DNA of 64,000 bases from Enoplolaimus lenunculus (GCA_030248215.1 JASANG010001114.1:1-64000); one strand, 5' to 3'; counted from the first letter of the stretch, positions 20,322 through 31,831 are shown. Program-made: numbers and translations. Notes: generated by a model not told the origin, from the letters alone.

Positions 20322-20706
20322 CTTGAGCTATGAACAACGGAATCAAATATGTTGGTTTGAGTCTTTTCACCGCAAGTATCCCCACTGCAATACCAACACC
20401 GTAAAACGCTGCCCATAGTAAAATAGCAGCGCTACTGTTATGAATAGCAGTCATACCATGATTTGCAGACCCTCCTGAAAGTCCAGGATACAACAGTAAT
20501 GTTGCAAGAACGTTGTATGCAGTTGCAATTAATTGCAAAACTGCAAGTATAACAAACCAATAGGAACAGTGTACGCCGCAATGCCGGTAGCGTGGATCTT
20601 GTTCTGAGAACGCTAATGCGGAGTAAGGCAGCGAATCAGAGGTCGTTTGGAACAGTTTCGAGACAGTTGATTGGATAAATGATTTTAGAGTCGGAGTTAA
20701 CGTCAT
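20322..20706 (-). CDS. LAPTM-like four-transmembrane protein, exon 1 of 2
   Basis: Minus-strand exon from ATG 20706 (aaaaATG context) to donor CAAG|GTATGA, intron starting at 20321. It encodes an N-terminal cytosolic stretch, a Cys pair (RHCGVHCSYW), TM1 (WFVILAVLQLIATAYNVL), a short loop with a likely N-glycosylation site (HNSS), TM2 (ILLWAAFYGVGIAVGILAV) and the start of TM3 after KRLKPTYLIPLFIAQ. The layout (Cys-rich N-terminus, TM1, luminal loop, TM2, a basic turn, then a W/Y-hydrophobic-IPFF-like motif ending in Q) recalls the LAPTM4/5 family of endosomal and lysosomal membrane proteins and related nematode proteins of unknown function. That assignment is by motif memory, not by search. 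The exon ends after the first base of a codon, and exon 2 supplies the other two, giving IAQ-G-ITLIMAL without a break. Confidence 0.7.
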
Positions 20707-21065
20707 TTTTATGTTAAAATATAATATTTTAACGATTAATAATTTACCTTCAAAAAATTTTTTTTCTGTGACCCTTATGTAGGTTTAAAATCTTGTCATT
20801 CGGGTTTATCCTGATTTAACAAATATACTTACTATTTTGCAAGTCCTATTATGCATACAGCATGCGCCCAACGGCGTCGAGTGCAAAAGCGGGGGGAGGG
20901 GTGGTATCAGAGGCTAATATCTCCCTCCCCTATGGTTACAATAATTCCTCCCTGTAAGCATCCGTGGGCCAATTTCACCGGGCAAAAATTTAACTTGTGA
21001 CACCGGATGATACCTGATGATAAGTATACAAGGACCGACGAATTAATATTAACTAATGAAAACTC
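20707..21065. other. Upstream region of the LAPTM-like gene
   Basis: Probable promoter and 5' UTR side of the minus-strand gene; no TATA box or splice site could be fixed. A G run lies near 20892. Confidence 0.3.
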
Positions 21066-21069
21066 TTAA

Positions 21070-21332
21070 CCCCTTCTCACATTGAGTTGCCTATAGGCAA
21101 CTAAGCGCAGTGTATATACGTTAAATAATGTATATCGCACCGTGTTTAACAATTACAACACGTATACATAGTACTAAATCACCACAAGACGAGAGAGCAC
21201 CCTCGGGCTCGAGCGTCAAGCTCCTATGGCTGAGTGGTGATGGTATACGCCTCCCACTCCAGTCACCCGAGTTCGAATCCTAGCATAAAAGTAGGTCTCA
21301 GGGAAAATAGAAAATATTCATGTGAGAAAGGG
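21070..21332 (+). mobile_element. Family D element, complete
   Basis: TTAA (21066-21069) then CCCCTTCTCACATTGAG; right TTCATGTGAGAAAGGG then TTAA (21333-21336). Confidence 0.9.
21220..21292 (+). repeat. tRNA-like core in a family D element
   Basis: TGGCTGAGTGGT (A box) and GAGTTCGAATCCT (B box) in tRNA spacing; T and acceptor stems do not pair. Confidence 0.65.
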
Positions 21333-21534
21333 TTAAAAATCAAAAATATGTCTTGTCAGAATGATTATTAACAGTAAATATATACTCAATTCCAGTGCGA
21401 GCTGATGATATTTTGTTTATGATTTCAAAACTAAACTCATATTTCATTGCTTCATCAGTCTATAATTGTGACTCGTTGCGTTAATCTTTCAGTTTTTGAA
21501 GTAACTTTGAATGAATATTTTGTTTGATAAACAA

Positions 21535-21745
21535 CGCAAATGTAAAGAACAGTGGCGGAACAGCAGTATTAAAAGCATATCCCTAAGCCTGAGCCTAAGC
21601 CTAAACTTAAGCGTAAGGATGAGCATATGCCTAAACCTAAGCGTAAGCCTGAACCTAAGCCAAGCGAAAAAAATTAGTCTAACGCTTAGCGTACTCTATT
21701 CTAGTCCCACAGAAAAACGTTCCGCCATTGATCTTTACATTGGCC
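21535..21745 (-). mobile_element. Family A element
   Basis: CGCAAATGTAAAGAACAGTG left, TTGATCTTTACATTGGCC right; flanks ATAAACAA and TTAAACAA. Confidence 0.8.
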
Positions 21746-22313
21746 TTAAACAATATGAGCTAATTATGTCGTCTGCGTTGCAGATTAGTGGCCATAGACT
21801 CGAGCTTGTAGCCAATGGGGGTGATAGACGGACTGGAGTTATCCCAGAAAAAGCTTTTGGCCTCTCTGAAAAGTTTTAGTCTCGCTTGTACGTAAGTTTG
21901 CTATTTTAAGCGCCTTCTCGTTCTTAGTAAAATTTCGATTTGCCTTCATAGTAGGTCTCGTTTTTCGTTGTGGGAGCGGATTTAAATCACACGCCCAAAA
22001 TGTTGACTGTAGCATGTTGAGCTGGATAGGAACCTACAAGCCCTCCCAACATGGTTTGCCATTAATATTTGTTATTTACATGAAACCCATAACCATTTCC
22101 CCTGTATTAGGAATTCAAATCTGTTCACATTTAACAACCAAACTAAAATTACCCTGTTGAGGTAAAAACTAATCTTTACAACGACACCGTTGTGTAAACC
22201 ATTGTTTATCTGGTTTGGATAAGATTTTACCAATTAAACAGATCGAATCTAAACATGAGATTAAATTCAAACTTTGTTTTGCTTCAAAATTTATAACAGG
22301 ATTCGTCTAATCA

Positions 22314-22620
22314 ACAGTGCATGATACTAGAGTGTGCAATTCTTTGGGTTCCGCATGTTACAAAATGTACCATCGGGCGTTGCGTTTTTGGCCAACCCCC
22401 CTTGTTCAGAGGGGGTCCCTGTCACGTGCAATAAACCTAAGTTTAATTATAAACAGAGCAATTTGTTGCCGATTACATAAAGTGGCATGGTTTGCATATG
22501 TTGTACCCCTGTCTAAATAAGGGGGGTTGGCCAAAACTTCAACGCGCGCTGTGTACATTCTTTTTTTCACAGAATGTATCCAGTTGCATACTCTTGTTAG
22601 TATAAACCATCCACTCTTGG
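22314..22620. mobile_element. Family E element
   Basis: AGTGCATGATACTAGAGTGTG left, ACCATCCACTCTTGG right; GGTCCC/GGGGGT arms around the centre. Confidence 0.75.
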
Positions 22621-23236
22621 TCGTATAACTTAACGTTACAAAACAATTTTTAACTTCCAAATCACAGTTTAGATTCTGTTTTGCAACTTTGCTCAAAATA
22701 AATTGCAAAAAAATTTTCTTCGAATCTGTTTTTACTAAATTTGACCATTAGTTCAAATTGAATTTGAAAACCAAAAATTATGGGTATATGGAAACGTAGT
22801 GTTGCGTTTTCAGTTCGCTTGGGTTTTTGATTTTAATGTTAAAATTAATATTTTCAATTTTGCTTTCAATTTTGAAAATGCAAATCTACTATTTCCATTT
22901 TGGGGTATCGCTGGACTTGTTTCAACTGTACGCACATTATTATGGATGCTGCATAGGATAAATAATAAGAACAATGTGTACTGTTATCTATATATTAAAA
23001 CTGGAACGCCTCCCCGGGCAGCTTTTCAACGAATTTTTCTTTAAGTTACGTATCGAAATTAAGACTGTATGCATTGAGAATACCTATCGGTTCTGATGTT
23101 TTATATCTGCCAAAAGCACTACAGCTTTTCAAAGAGCAGTTTTTGATTTTGTTCACATGAGTGGCACAGGCAGCAGTTTAGCCTGGGGCCGTGGAAGCTT
23201 AACTCCATTTGCACATATGTGCAATTATGTGTACTA

Positions 23237-23267
<31 letters not shown>

Positions 23268-23913
23268 GAAAACCACAAATAACACATAAAACTAATAATT
23301 ATAATTGCGATATATACATCAGCATAAATTCATAGATATAAATATATATTACATATGCCTAAAATAGCAAATCTTAAAAGCTTTCAAGTCATTTCACACA
23401 CTACGATTATTAAAAGGTGTGAATACCTGTTTCATGGTCTATTTCAGCTATTAATCTGTCGTTATTAAACCATATTTACATAATGGATTCCCTTTTAGCT
23501 AAGAAAGCAGCTATAAAGATCAAAACACACCCGACGTGCCTAAAAAGGTTCTTATACACCTTATAAACGAGGTTTTATCCATGGGAGTAACCAGGATTTT
23601 GTAAAAGAACGGATTACGTTTTATGGAAATTTCGAACGTAATGTATGATGTGTTTCTAATTTAAAAATTATATAAAATCCCAAAAATCACAGGGATTTTT
23701 AACCCCTAAACCGACGACTGTGGATACGGTCTCCGCATTGTTATATATTTACGGTGAAAAATAATAGACGCTGTATAGAGTTAAGCTTGACTACTGAAGC
23801 CATTGAAAAGCAATTTTGATATAAAATTAAAACTGTTACGCTTGTGAAATTGTCGTTGAAACCACTGAATGTGAAGTAAACTCGCTCGCAAAATGCTCTT
23901 CAAATGAGATGAT
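22621..23913. other. No gene supported; (ATT)n microsatellite at about 23240-23268
   Basis: The AT-rich stretch holds only a short trinucleotide run and chance frames. Confidence 0.35.
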
Positions 23914-24677
23914 ATTGGCTGGGTATCTGAAACCCTACTTATAATTTGGTACTTAAGTATATACGTGCTAAGTAATTTATATATACTAAGCCATTTTGTC
24001 GTTTGTTAAAAGCGTACTTAAGTTAAGTAAATCCTTAAGTCACAGACAAAATCTGATGAATTACAAAATAACCGCTCAGATATGCTAACATTGGTATAAG
24101 GTTGGGACCCTGCACCTAAGCATAAGCCACCTATCCTTGGCGATCCCAATCTTATGATTGTGCGATGGCAAAACTTGTAGAATCGGCTTAGCTATGCTGG
24201 CTTAGCCGTGTTCGGGATTTAATTTCCGCGCCCAGGTCTGGAGTGCACTTGCATTCCCAATCCTTATCCGTCATCACCGGACCCATTTTTGGGTTAAGAA
24301 ATTAGTAAATTTTTAACCTACTAAAAACCGGCCTGCCAAATACATGGCTGGACTGCAATAAAACAAAATTCGGGACTAGGAGACTCATATCCTTGCGCAT
24401 TCCTGCCCCTGGTTAAAACTTCTGACCACCGTGGCGAGACTCTCTCGCCATCCGGTGGGCAGGCAAAATTCGGAGCGCGGGGAAAAATAAGTTCTTGGTA
24501 AAAAGGATCTGGTCAAAAAGGAAAAAGAAAAACGGGACCCGCGCCCCTATTTTTAAGGCTGTAGAAATTTTACTTACACAGAACATTTGAAACTCCCTGG
24601 ATCCAAAAACCAACCGGAAAAAGAAAAAGAAAAAGAAATCACCCTTTACCAGTCCGCACAATAACAACATATTCTAA

Positions 24678-24714
24678 CTCGGACTCGCTCGGTCGCGAAT
24701 CGAGCCAGTCCGAG
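24678..24714. repeat. Hairpin CTCGGACTCGCTCG / CGAGCCAGTCCGAG
   Basis: Near-perfect inverted arms around a short GTCGCGAAT loop, followed 60 bp later by a TATAAAG motif at 24774. Confidence 0.55.
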
Positions 24715-25192
24715 TCAGAGTCAAGAAAAACAGCCCCGTCCAGCGGGGATTGACGCGTCAAGAACGAACACCATATAAAGTCGACACCTATGTTTTATTA
24801 TTTAAAAATAATGCAGATTGAACATGTTAAAACTTTTTCGGCTGATTCCCTGGTACCACTGACACCTCCGGCCACCGGTACGCGAGAGAACATCTTGACA
24901 AATTCAAAATTTAGCGTAGCCGACTTCTGTGCTCGAAGCCGGCCACATCGGCGAGTGAAAACTGTAAAACAAAGACATGAAAATTACGCTTAGAAGGCAT
25001 CCGCAAAATTTATGTGCCATACTGGCAACCTGAAAACAAAAATAAACTGAATGCCTAAATTGTAGAATCGGCAGCAGCTTTTATACCCTGCCGGATGGCT
25101 AAACCAAATTTGCATAATTAGAAGCTTATTTGCATAAGCTTCCTAAAATTTTGTAAAATTAGCATAAATTTCTGAAAACCGGCCAGATAGTT

Positions 25193-25280
25193 ATGGTCGA
25201 AAATTTTCGAATTCGGAGCGAAAGCAACAACAACAAAAACAAAAACAACGACAACAACAAGAGCAACAACACTGCAACTG
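25193..25280 (+). CDS. Possible first coding exon with Asn/Lys run
   Basis: ATG 25193 opens MVENFRIRSESNNNKNKNND and nine more codons to a donor-like ACTG|GTAAAC at 25281. A TATA-like TTTATA lies about 110 bp upstream, near 25080. It sits in a GC-richer block (about 24.4-25.65 kb) inside an inverted-repeat-bounded segment. The Asn-rich part is mostly a (CAA)n-like simple repeat, which weakens the case. No continuing exon could be fixed. Confidence 0.2.
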
Positions 25281-26048
25281 GTAAACCAAAATAAACAAGG
25301 AACCGGAGGGGGAAAGAAACAGTATGAAAGAACAATTAAGTTAGGGTAGCAAAAGGTTTACATGAGGTGGGTGTCTATTCAGATACACTGCGCAGGCTGC
25401 TCACGCTCAGAATCTGAGATTTCCAGCTGCTGAAATAAACGCTCGAGGAGCGCCTGACCCCGTGCCACTTGCTAGCGTCCACGGGGTAGACGTCCGCACC
25501 GCGTCTCAAATGTAATAACTGCCAGCAGCTGTGACCCAAAGCGGAATCGCTCCGCGATAACCGGGCAAATTTTGCAGAATACCATAACCTCAAGAGCGCG
25601 TACGCAGAGGCATCCCTACAATTGGTTTAGCTGAAATTGTAACCTCGTAGTGCCTCCTTAATTACAGCAAAACTGTTACTTTTTCGTAACGACAGGGGCT
25701 CACATTTGGCAGTTTACCTGTTTTGTGCGAACAGTTAATTATTTACTTAAGTCATTGACTTAAGTAATTGATTAAGTAAGATTTCAGAAACCCAGCCAAT
25801 GTCCCGAAATCAAATGCTGGTTATGCGTTTACTACGAATATTTTGTAGAAATTACAGCAATGTTAATTTTTCCTGCAATTTCGAACCTACCACTTCCAAT
25901 CCCACAGCTAGTTCATCAGGTATCATTGTGACCGGTTCACCCTAAATTATGGAGGCCTGACCACTGGTAGACTGGACGACTCAGGAACTGGGAAGCTTAG
26001 GCTTCAATTTATGTTTTGGCTTAGACTCTGGATTAGGCCTACCATTAG

Positions 26049-26297
26049 CAGGGTTGGAAACGGCTCGGGTTTTAGGGCCCGGGCCCCGCCCGCATGAGCC
26101 CGGCCCAGCAAATTTCATATTTTTGGAGCACAAAACGGCCAATGCAAATATTAAACACTATTAAGGCTTAGACTCTGGAATAGTGAACTGTTGCCATTTA
26201 TTTCCGCTGGAGGACCGGCCCCGGTTCGCTAAGACCCGCGGGCCCAAAATGTGGGCCAGGACCCGCCGGGCCTTGGCCGTGACCGGTTCCAACCGTG
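26049..26297. mobile_element. Family H element (hAT-like), complete
   Basis: CAGGGTTGGAAACGG left and CCGGTTCCAACCGTG right; perfect 8-bp duplication ACCATTAG. Interior GC-rich (GGGCCCGGGCCCCG type). Confidence 0.8.
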
Positions 26298-26299
26298 AC

Positions 26300-27210
26300 C
26301 ATTAGGTTTCTAGGCTCAAACTTAAGCGTAGGTTTAGTGTTGGGTATAAATTTTAGACTTAATGGCAGGACTTGTAGAGCCTTCCTCAGCAACCCGATAC
26401 AGTAGTTAATATTGAAAATTGAAAACAACATAAAAGCAAACTATAAAAACACGTATTATCAGCTGTTTCTGCATAGCAATTTCAATACGAAATTAATCCC
26501 AAAAGAATTCCCATACGGTAGAAATTGTTTTCGTGACATTTGATTGTTTTTCTGAATCCGTAGGGTCAATGTATACAACAGCTTCGTAACAGTAGTATAA
26601 GCATATTCATAAGCCTAAGTCTAAACAGAAAAAAGTTGTCTAAAGCTTTAAACTTACTCTATTACAGTCGTTCAAAGTACGTTCCTTGCGGTGTAATGCC
26701 TTCGTGAATTTTGAAAATGTGTTAGGCTTAGGTTTAGGTTTAGGCTCTGAATGGAACCGTTTATCCAATGTTACCTTCAATATTAAATCGTTTTTTGCTA
26801 ATTTTCCAACAACAGACTATAAATTTTCTATATGATTGACAAGATTCAGTAGAAAAACAATAGTACCTTCAAACTGTGGCTTAGTAGTTTAAACAAAATG
26901 TCATTCTAAACTTTGTTCATTTAAATTTTTTGAAATTTTCCCTTCCTTGTGACATCCGATGACACTGGAATTTAATTTGACTAATTGCATTTTAGTCACA
27001 CAACTTATAGGCGGATATGTGTTTTCAACAGAGCGCTGCACATCTAAAAATTTTATCCCAAAGTTAGAGGCGCCCACAAGACATAAATGCTAACAGCCCA
27101 ATCTGCTTTTTCTAAAACTTCTATTCAGTAGCCAGCCTAACCATAAGCAGGATTTGGTTTAGGCAAAATGTAACCGCATGTAAAAGAAATGTTTTTGACC
27201 TCTTGGATAG
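26300..27210. other. No gene; family A fragment at 26573-26697
   Basis: The fragment has GGTCAATGTATACAACAGC and AGCATATTCATAAGCC; its right end is worn. The rest is unassigned. Confidence 0.45.
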
Positions 27211-27321
27211 CGGCGGATCTAGAAATTAATGAGGGGTTGCACAAGGGGTAAATGTTAAGTATTGGCATATATATATGCCGGTGAGGGGATGCATCCCCCC
27301 ATTTCCCCTCTAGATCCGCCT
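27211..27321. mobile_element. Family J element, short
   Basis: GGCGGATCTAGAAATTAATG left, CCCCTCTAGATCCGCC right. Confidence 0.6.
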
Positions 27322-27851
27322 TTGCTCTTTGATTAAGATGGTAATTGCTAATGCCATGGTAACAGTTTTTTATACAAATTTTGAAAAGGAATATATTCTA
27401 TTTATCGCTCCCCTTAGATACGCCACACTTAGGTAAGTTTTTTTGGCATCTTTTAAATTATATACCTACCACCACAGTTCGCTAAAAAATCTATACCTAA
27501 AATGTTAGCAAATGTTAGCATACACTGAGAATTTATTATTGCGTTCCTTGGTTATTCCACGCTTAAATTTAAATTTTTCAAAAATTCAAATTTTTAAGAT
27601 TTTATAGGATTGGAAAAACTATTGCGAAATGCTTTAGGCGAATATATATCTGCAAAGTTGTTAACGTCAAGGAATCGTAGGGATTTAGCAATGAGGCAAA
27701 ATATCCCAAGATATTTAAACCATTCAATTTTTCACTGTCAATGTTTTCGAAAACATTACCTCAAAACAGTTTGTGTCTTGACATATAAACATCAAAATAC
27801 AATTGTATGTCAAGCCTGATTTTTACAGCTGACCGTCCAGTGCTAAATCCA

Positions 27852-28300
27852 GGGCTCATATTCTCAAATGCATATAGCACCTATCACCAGTCAGCAGGGT
27901 ACAACCGGAGGTCTGCCTCCGGCTCCGGCCGAAAAGCGACCTCCGGCTCCGGTACAATTTTTGCCGGAAGTTCCGGCCATTTCGGTAGTAAAGTTTTGCA
28001 TAATTTAGCAAAATTTATCTGTTTAGTGCGGTTCGTTTTACTTTCGTTACAATTTTTGAAAAAGGAATTTCCGAAATTTCCCAGTAACTTAACGTAAAAC
28101 CAAACAACTTAACAACATATTGCAGATATTGGCTAAAATTAACTAATTAACCATCATTTTGGCAAGTTTCGTTGACCTCCGGCTCCGGCTCCGGCTCCGG
28201 TATTTTTCACCTCCGGTTGCACCCTGCCAGTTGACAATAGTTTATCAAACTGACGAATTCCTGCAATTGAAGCTTGCTAAAAATCGGCACAAATGTAAGG
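27852..28300. mobile_element. Family F element interrupted by a family H element
   Basis: GGGCTCATATTCTCAAATGC...CACCAGTCAG, then family H, then CCAGTTGACAATAG...AAACTGACG; the right end is worn. Confidence 0.6.
27895..28226. mobile_element. Family H element (hAT-like), nested in family F
   Basis: CAGGGTACAACCGGAGG left, CCTCCGGTTGCACCCTG right, iterated GGCTCC units inside; flanks CCAGTCAG and CCAGTTGA are a partly worn 8-bp duplication. Confidence 0.75.
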
Positions 28301-28639
28301 CTAATCCATAAAAAACTAACCTAAACGTGCGATATGCTGGCAATATTAACTACGTTTCGACGTATATACTCTAAACAAGGTTCATGACTAAGAGGTTTTC
28401 GATAAACATCTTGTTGACATATAACAACAAATAACCAAGCAATTGATCTAAATCAGCCCCCAAAAAAGGTTCAAGTTTTTTCCTCTTCGTACCGGTTTCC
28501 CCGGAAAAAAATAGCATCACTGGCCAATCCCTAGAGATATTTCATGGCTGTCTTCAAGCTCTATACACTTCGAGTTTGTAAACCAATTTTAGGCTACGAG
28601 TTTTTGAAGGACCGGACTGAGAGATCGCAAAAAAGTATG

Positions 28640-28906
28640 CTACGGGTACCGTAAACCGGTGGGTAGAAAAAACTCGACGACCGTAGGCAAAATATCGTTT
28701 GGAATGGGGATAACTTCGTGTAAATACACAGCCATCGACTGTGGCGAGTACAAAATTTGTTGACATGCCGAATCCGGAAGGTTGCTTATTAAAATGGTGT
28801 TCGTGTATCCGAAAAAATATCCGCGGTGGTATGTTCGACCTATTTCTCCAGGTGTTCCCCTCTGACAAAAAACATCTTTCCCAAGACGAACCATGGAAAA
28901 ATGCAT
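28640..28906 (-). CDS. Small open reading frame, unrecognised, 88 aa
   Basis: On the minus strand ATG 28906 (attATG, with an in-frame TAA two codons upstream) opens 88 codons to TAG at 28640. The product has balanced composition (for example GEIGRTYHRGYFFGYTNTIL and HEVIPIPNDILPTVVEFFLP) and is not built from any repeat family seen here. A second long frame overlaps it on the same strand, so coding status is uncertain; it could be a single-exon gene, one exon of a larger gene, or chance. No motif recognised. Confidence 0.3.
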   Translation of the reverse strand: MHFSMVRLGKDVFCQRGTPGEIGRTYHRGYFFGYTNTILISNLPDSACQQILYSPQSMAVYLHEVIPIPNDILPTVVEFFLPTGLRYP

Positions 28907-29051
28907 AATTTATTTGCTCAACGGTGGTGAAAAGTGTTGTTGTTGTTGTTTTGCCCCATTGACAAATAATATATTTTCACAAAAGTGTTTTAAATTGATA
29001 AACAAATATTTTTAAGATAAACTTTATGCGAAATTAAATGACAGTTCTATA

Positions 29052-29350
29052 GAGAGTGGATGATACAAGAATGTGCAACTCTTGAGGGTTCCGCATGGTA
29101 CAAAATGTACAATTGAGCGTTGCGTATTTGGCCGATTTTCATTGTTTAAGGAGGGGGTCGACGTCACATGCAATAAGCAAAAAGTAAAGTAAGCAAATCA
29201 TTTTCGTTGCCGGATACATAAAATGCCATGGTTCGCACAGGTTGTACCCCATCTATATATGGGAGTCGGCCAAAAACGCAATGCTGGTTGGTAAATTTTG
29301 TACCACGCCGAATTCCAAGAGTTGCACGCTCTTGTATCATGTACTATTGG
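29052..29350. mobile_element. Family E element, first of a pair
   Basis: GAGAGTGGATGATAC to GTATCATGTACTATTGG. Confidence 0.75.
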
Positions 29351-29355
29351 TTTTA

Positions 29356-29655
29356 CCAAGAATGGATGATATAAGAGCACGCAACTCTTGCGGTGTCACA
29401 TGGTACAAAATGTACCATAAAACATTGCGTTTTGTCAGATCCTTCATTATATAGAAATGGGTCGCTGTCATGCAATAACCCTAAATCGGTCTATAAGTGG
29501 AGCCGACAAATAAAGTGCCATGGTTCGCACAGGTTGTACTTTCGTCTAAATAATATGGATACGTCAAAAACGCACCGCATGCCATGTACATTCTTTCCGG
29601 TACGGAATGTTCCCACTTGCATATACTTGTTGAAATATGCATCATCCACTCTTGG
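29356..29655. mobile_element. Family E element, second of a pair
   Basis: CCAAGAATGGATGATAT to GCATCATCCACTCTTGG, five bases after its neighbour. Confidence 0.75.
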
Positions 29656-30258
29656 ATCATACGAATTACAGTACCGCCTATAAACGGTCAGTTCGTGATC
29701 CAACCTTATAAGTTTTTGTCTAAAAAATACTTAAAATCTCTAACAAAATTTAAAATAAACTAAAAAAAGCTTGAAATTAATTCTCAAAATAATTCTATAA
29801 TTTTTCAACAACCCTTGCTGGTTGTCTTTCATTACTTTTAATATAATCAAGCAATAAAATGACAACTGTCCTAAACCCAGGGTTAAAATAGAACCGTTGA
29901 TATTAAATTACCGGTATACATTTTGAAATCCCTACAGGGCCAGTTCAATTTTAGACAAATTTAAAAGAATAAGTTTTTTTCACAAAATTAAAATCCTAAA
30001 TCCAAGGCGGTTGATAGTGAATTTAACCAATAAAATAGACTCAAATGTTCACGAAGTTGGTCTGTTCAGTAAACCAGAACCTAATTTTAGGAATTGAGAT
30101 AAAGGGAAAAGCACATTTGAGGGTTCGTTTTGTACATTTTAAGAATTGCAGGGGCAGATTCAAGATGATACATCTTCGAATCAGGCCTTTCGCGTTGAAT
30201 CTTTTGCGATGCAAATTGTTTATCTGAAGCTCACAATACATATGCATATATATAGATA
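29656..30258. other. No gene or clear repeat recognised
   Basis: AT-rich; chance frames on both strands only. Confidence 0.3.
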
Positions 30259-30259
30259 A

Positions 30260-30263
<4 letters not shown>

Positions 30264-30338
<75 letters not shown>
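30264..30338. repeat. (TA)n microsatellite
   Basis: About 37 uninterrupted TA units, flanked by an imperfect palindrome (atagataaatacata and tgtatttatctata). Confidence 0.95.
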
Positions 30339-30341
<3 letters not shown>

Positions 30342-30502
30342 TTATCTATAGATCGAATATGACCAGAAAGCGCATTAAAATCTGTAAAAATTGTAAAACA
30401 CAAAAAGTTTCTTCCCGCGAATAATCATGAATCCGCCATTGTATACTTAGGTATTATTAGCTTAGACTTAGGTGTAGACTCAAATTTAACATTAAAGCTT
30501 AA

Positions 30503-30800
30503 AGCCCCATACACACCTGTAAGTTCTTGCAGCGAGAACTCGCAGCTGCAACTTGCACGAAATACTTGCTGCTGTAACAATTTTCAAAGGAACATTCCGA
30601 TTGACGAATCAAACTGCAGGTGTAAAAAAATTGAAGCAGCTTGCAACTGCATTCTCGTGTGCGAATTAAACTAAATAGTATGCATTCCAGTGAATAATTT
30701 GCCACTGCAATAACTTCAAATCTGCTTTGTGACCAAACTTGCATATACTAGTTGGACGTGCAAGTTTTTGCTGCAAAAACTTACACGTGTGAATAGGGCT
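30503..30800. mobile_element. Family G element, TTAA-flanked
   Basis: TTAA-AGCCCCATACACACC left and GTGTGAATAGGGCT-TTAA right; GCAGCTGCAA and CAAGTTTTTGCTG motifs inverted inside. Confidence 0.75.
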
Positions 30801-30807
30801 TTAATCT

Positions 30808-31025
30808 AGGGCATGTATTCTCAAATGTGTGTAGCATCTATCATCAGTTACTGATAGGTCTTGTACCATTCGAACCAGCGCATGACGACTTTCGATATTC
30901 AGCACAATTTTTTACGTATGATTTGTCATACACAAATTTTGAGATACGCAATTGCAGAGATGCGTCAATTTAAAAACATTACCGCTAACATGTGATAAAT
31001 GCTATTCGCATTTGAGAATACGGGT
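30808..31025. mobile_element. Family F element
   Basis: GGGCATGTATTCTCAAATG left, CATTTGAGAATACGGG right. Confidence 0.75.
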
Positions 31026-31431
31026 TTAGCTTTATACATGGTTTCAATACTAACCATTTTGGGTATTTAAAACTAAAAACGTTTAACTTCAGACCATTCA
31101 GGGCGTAGTCAACATTTTGATTGTGAAAAGATTGGCATAATTTTACAAAATTAATGTATCAAAGCCTCAAAGACAAATTTAAGTTTTACATGAGTTCAAG
31201 CCGTGTTGATTCGACTCGAAATCTGTGCGAGTTACCACGCGTGCAACCTTATGAAGTGAACGCTGCGAGCGAAACATGCGACAAGAGAAACTTAATTTTA
31301 ATATTAATTGCTTGTTGCAACGTTTAGCAAAACTGAATACTTTGTTCATCTTGGATTTTGGTGATGCAGACCCCAAGATGCCTCATGGCTGCCTAAATTT
31401 AAGTTTTAAACATTCTAAGATAGGCGCCGAT

Positions 31432-31831
31432 CAGGGTGCAACCGGAATTCCGGATCCGGCATTTTTCATGTTCCGGTTCAGGTAAATTTGGACCGGAATT
31501 AAATGTTCCGGTATTAAAATTTGGTTGGTAGAAATTAAGATTTTTTTACTCAAAAATGACGATAAAAATTAGATTTAATTCGTACAGTATATGACCCTTG
31601 ACAATCGCCGAAAATAAAAAAATCGAAAATAGAATTTGCTTCTGTGGATTATGAAAGTGAATAGCTATCGACAGCTAAAGGTTATTTTACCAGCAATATT
31701 GCAAAAAAGAAAATTAAAATGAATTTTTTTGGCGATATGTATTTTTTATTTTCCGGTTCAGGTTCCTGTTCCGTTTCCGGTAATTTTTTCAAGTTCCGGT
31801 TTCGGTAAATTGTAATTCCGGTTGCACTCTG
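31432..31831. mobile_element. Family H element (hAT-like), complete
   Basis: CAGGGTGCAACCGGAATTCC left, GGTTGCACTCTG right; perfect 8-bp duplication GCGCCGAT; iterated TTCCGG units near both ends. Confidence 0.85.

Larger units (their letters stand above)
23914..25800. mobile_element. Possible family P element: 1.9-kb segment bounded by inverted repeats
   Basis: ATTGGCTGGGTATCTGAAAC at the left matches, inverted, GATTTCAGAAACCCAGCCAAT at the right; TACTTAAGT motifs lie inside both ends. The interior is GC-richer than its surroundings. No clear target duplication; a lone right-type end occurs at 41463-41520. Confidence 0.45.

Noticed and set aside
23240-23268. (ATT)n run as a functional element
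   Set aside because: Ordinary short microsatellite.
30041-30403. Tyr/Ile repeat frame
   Set aside because: Translation of the (TA)n microsatellite.
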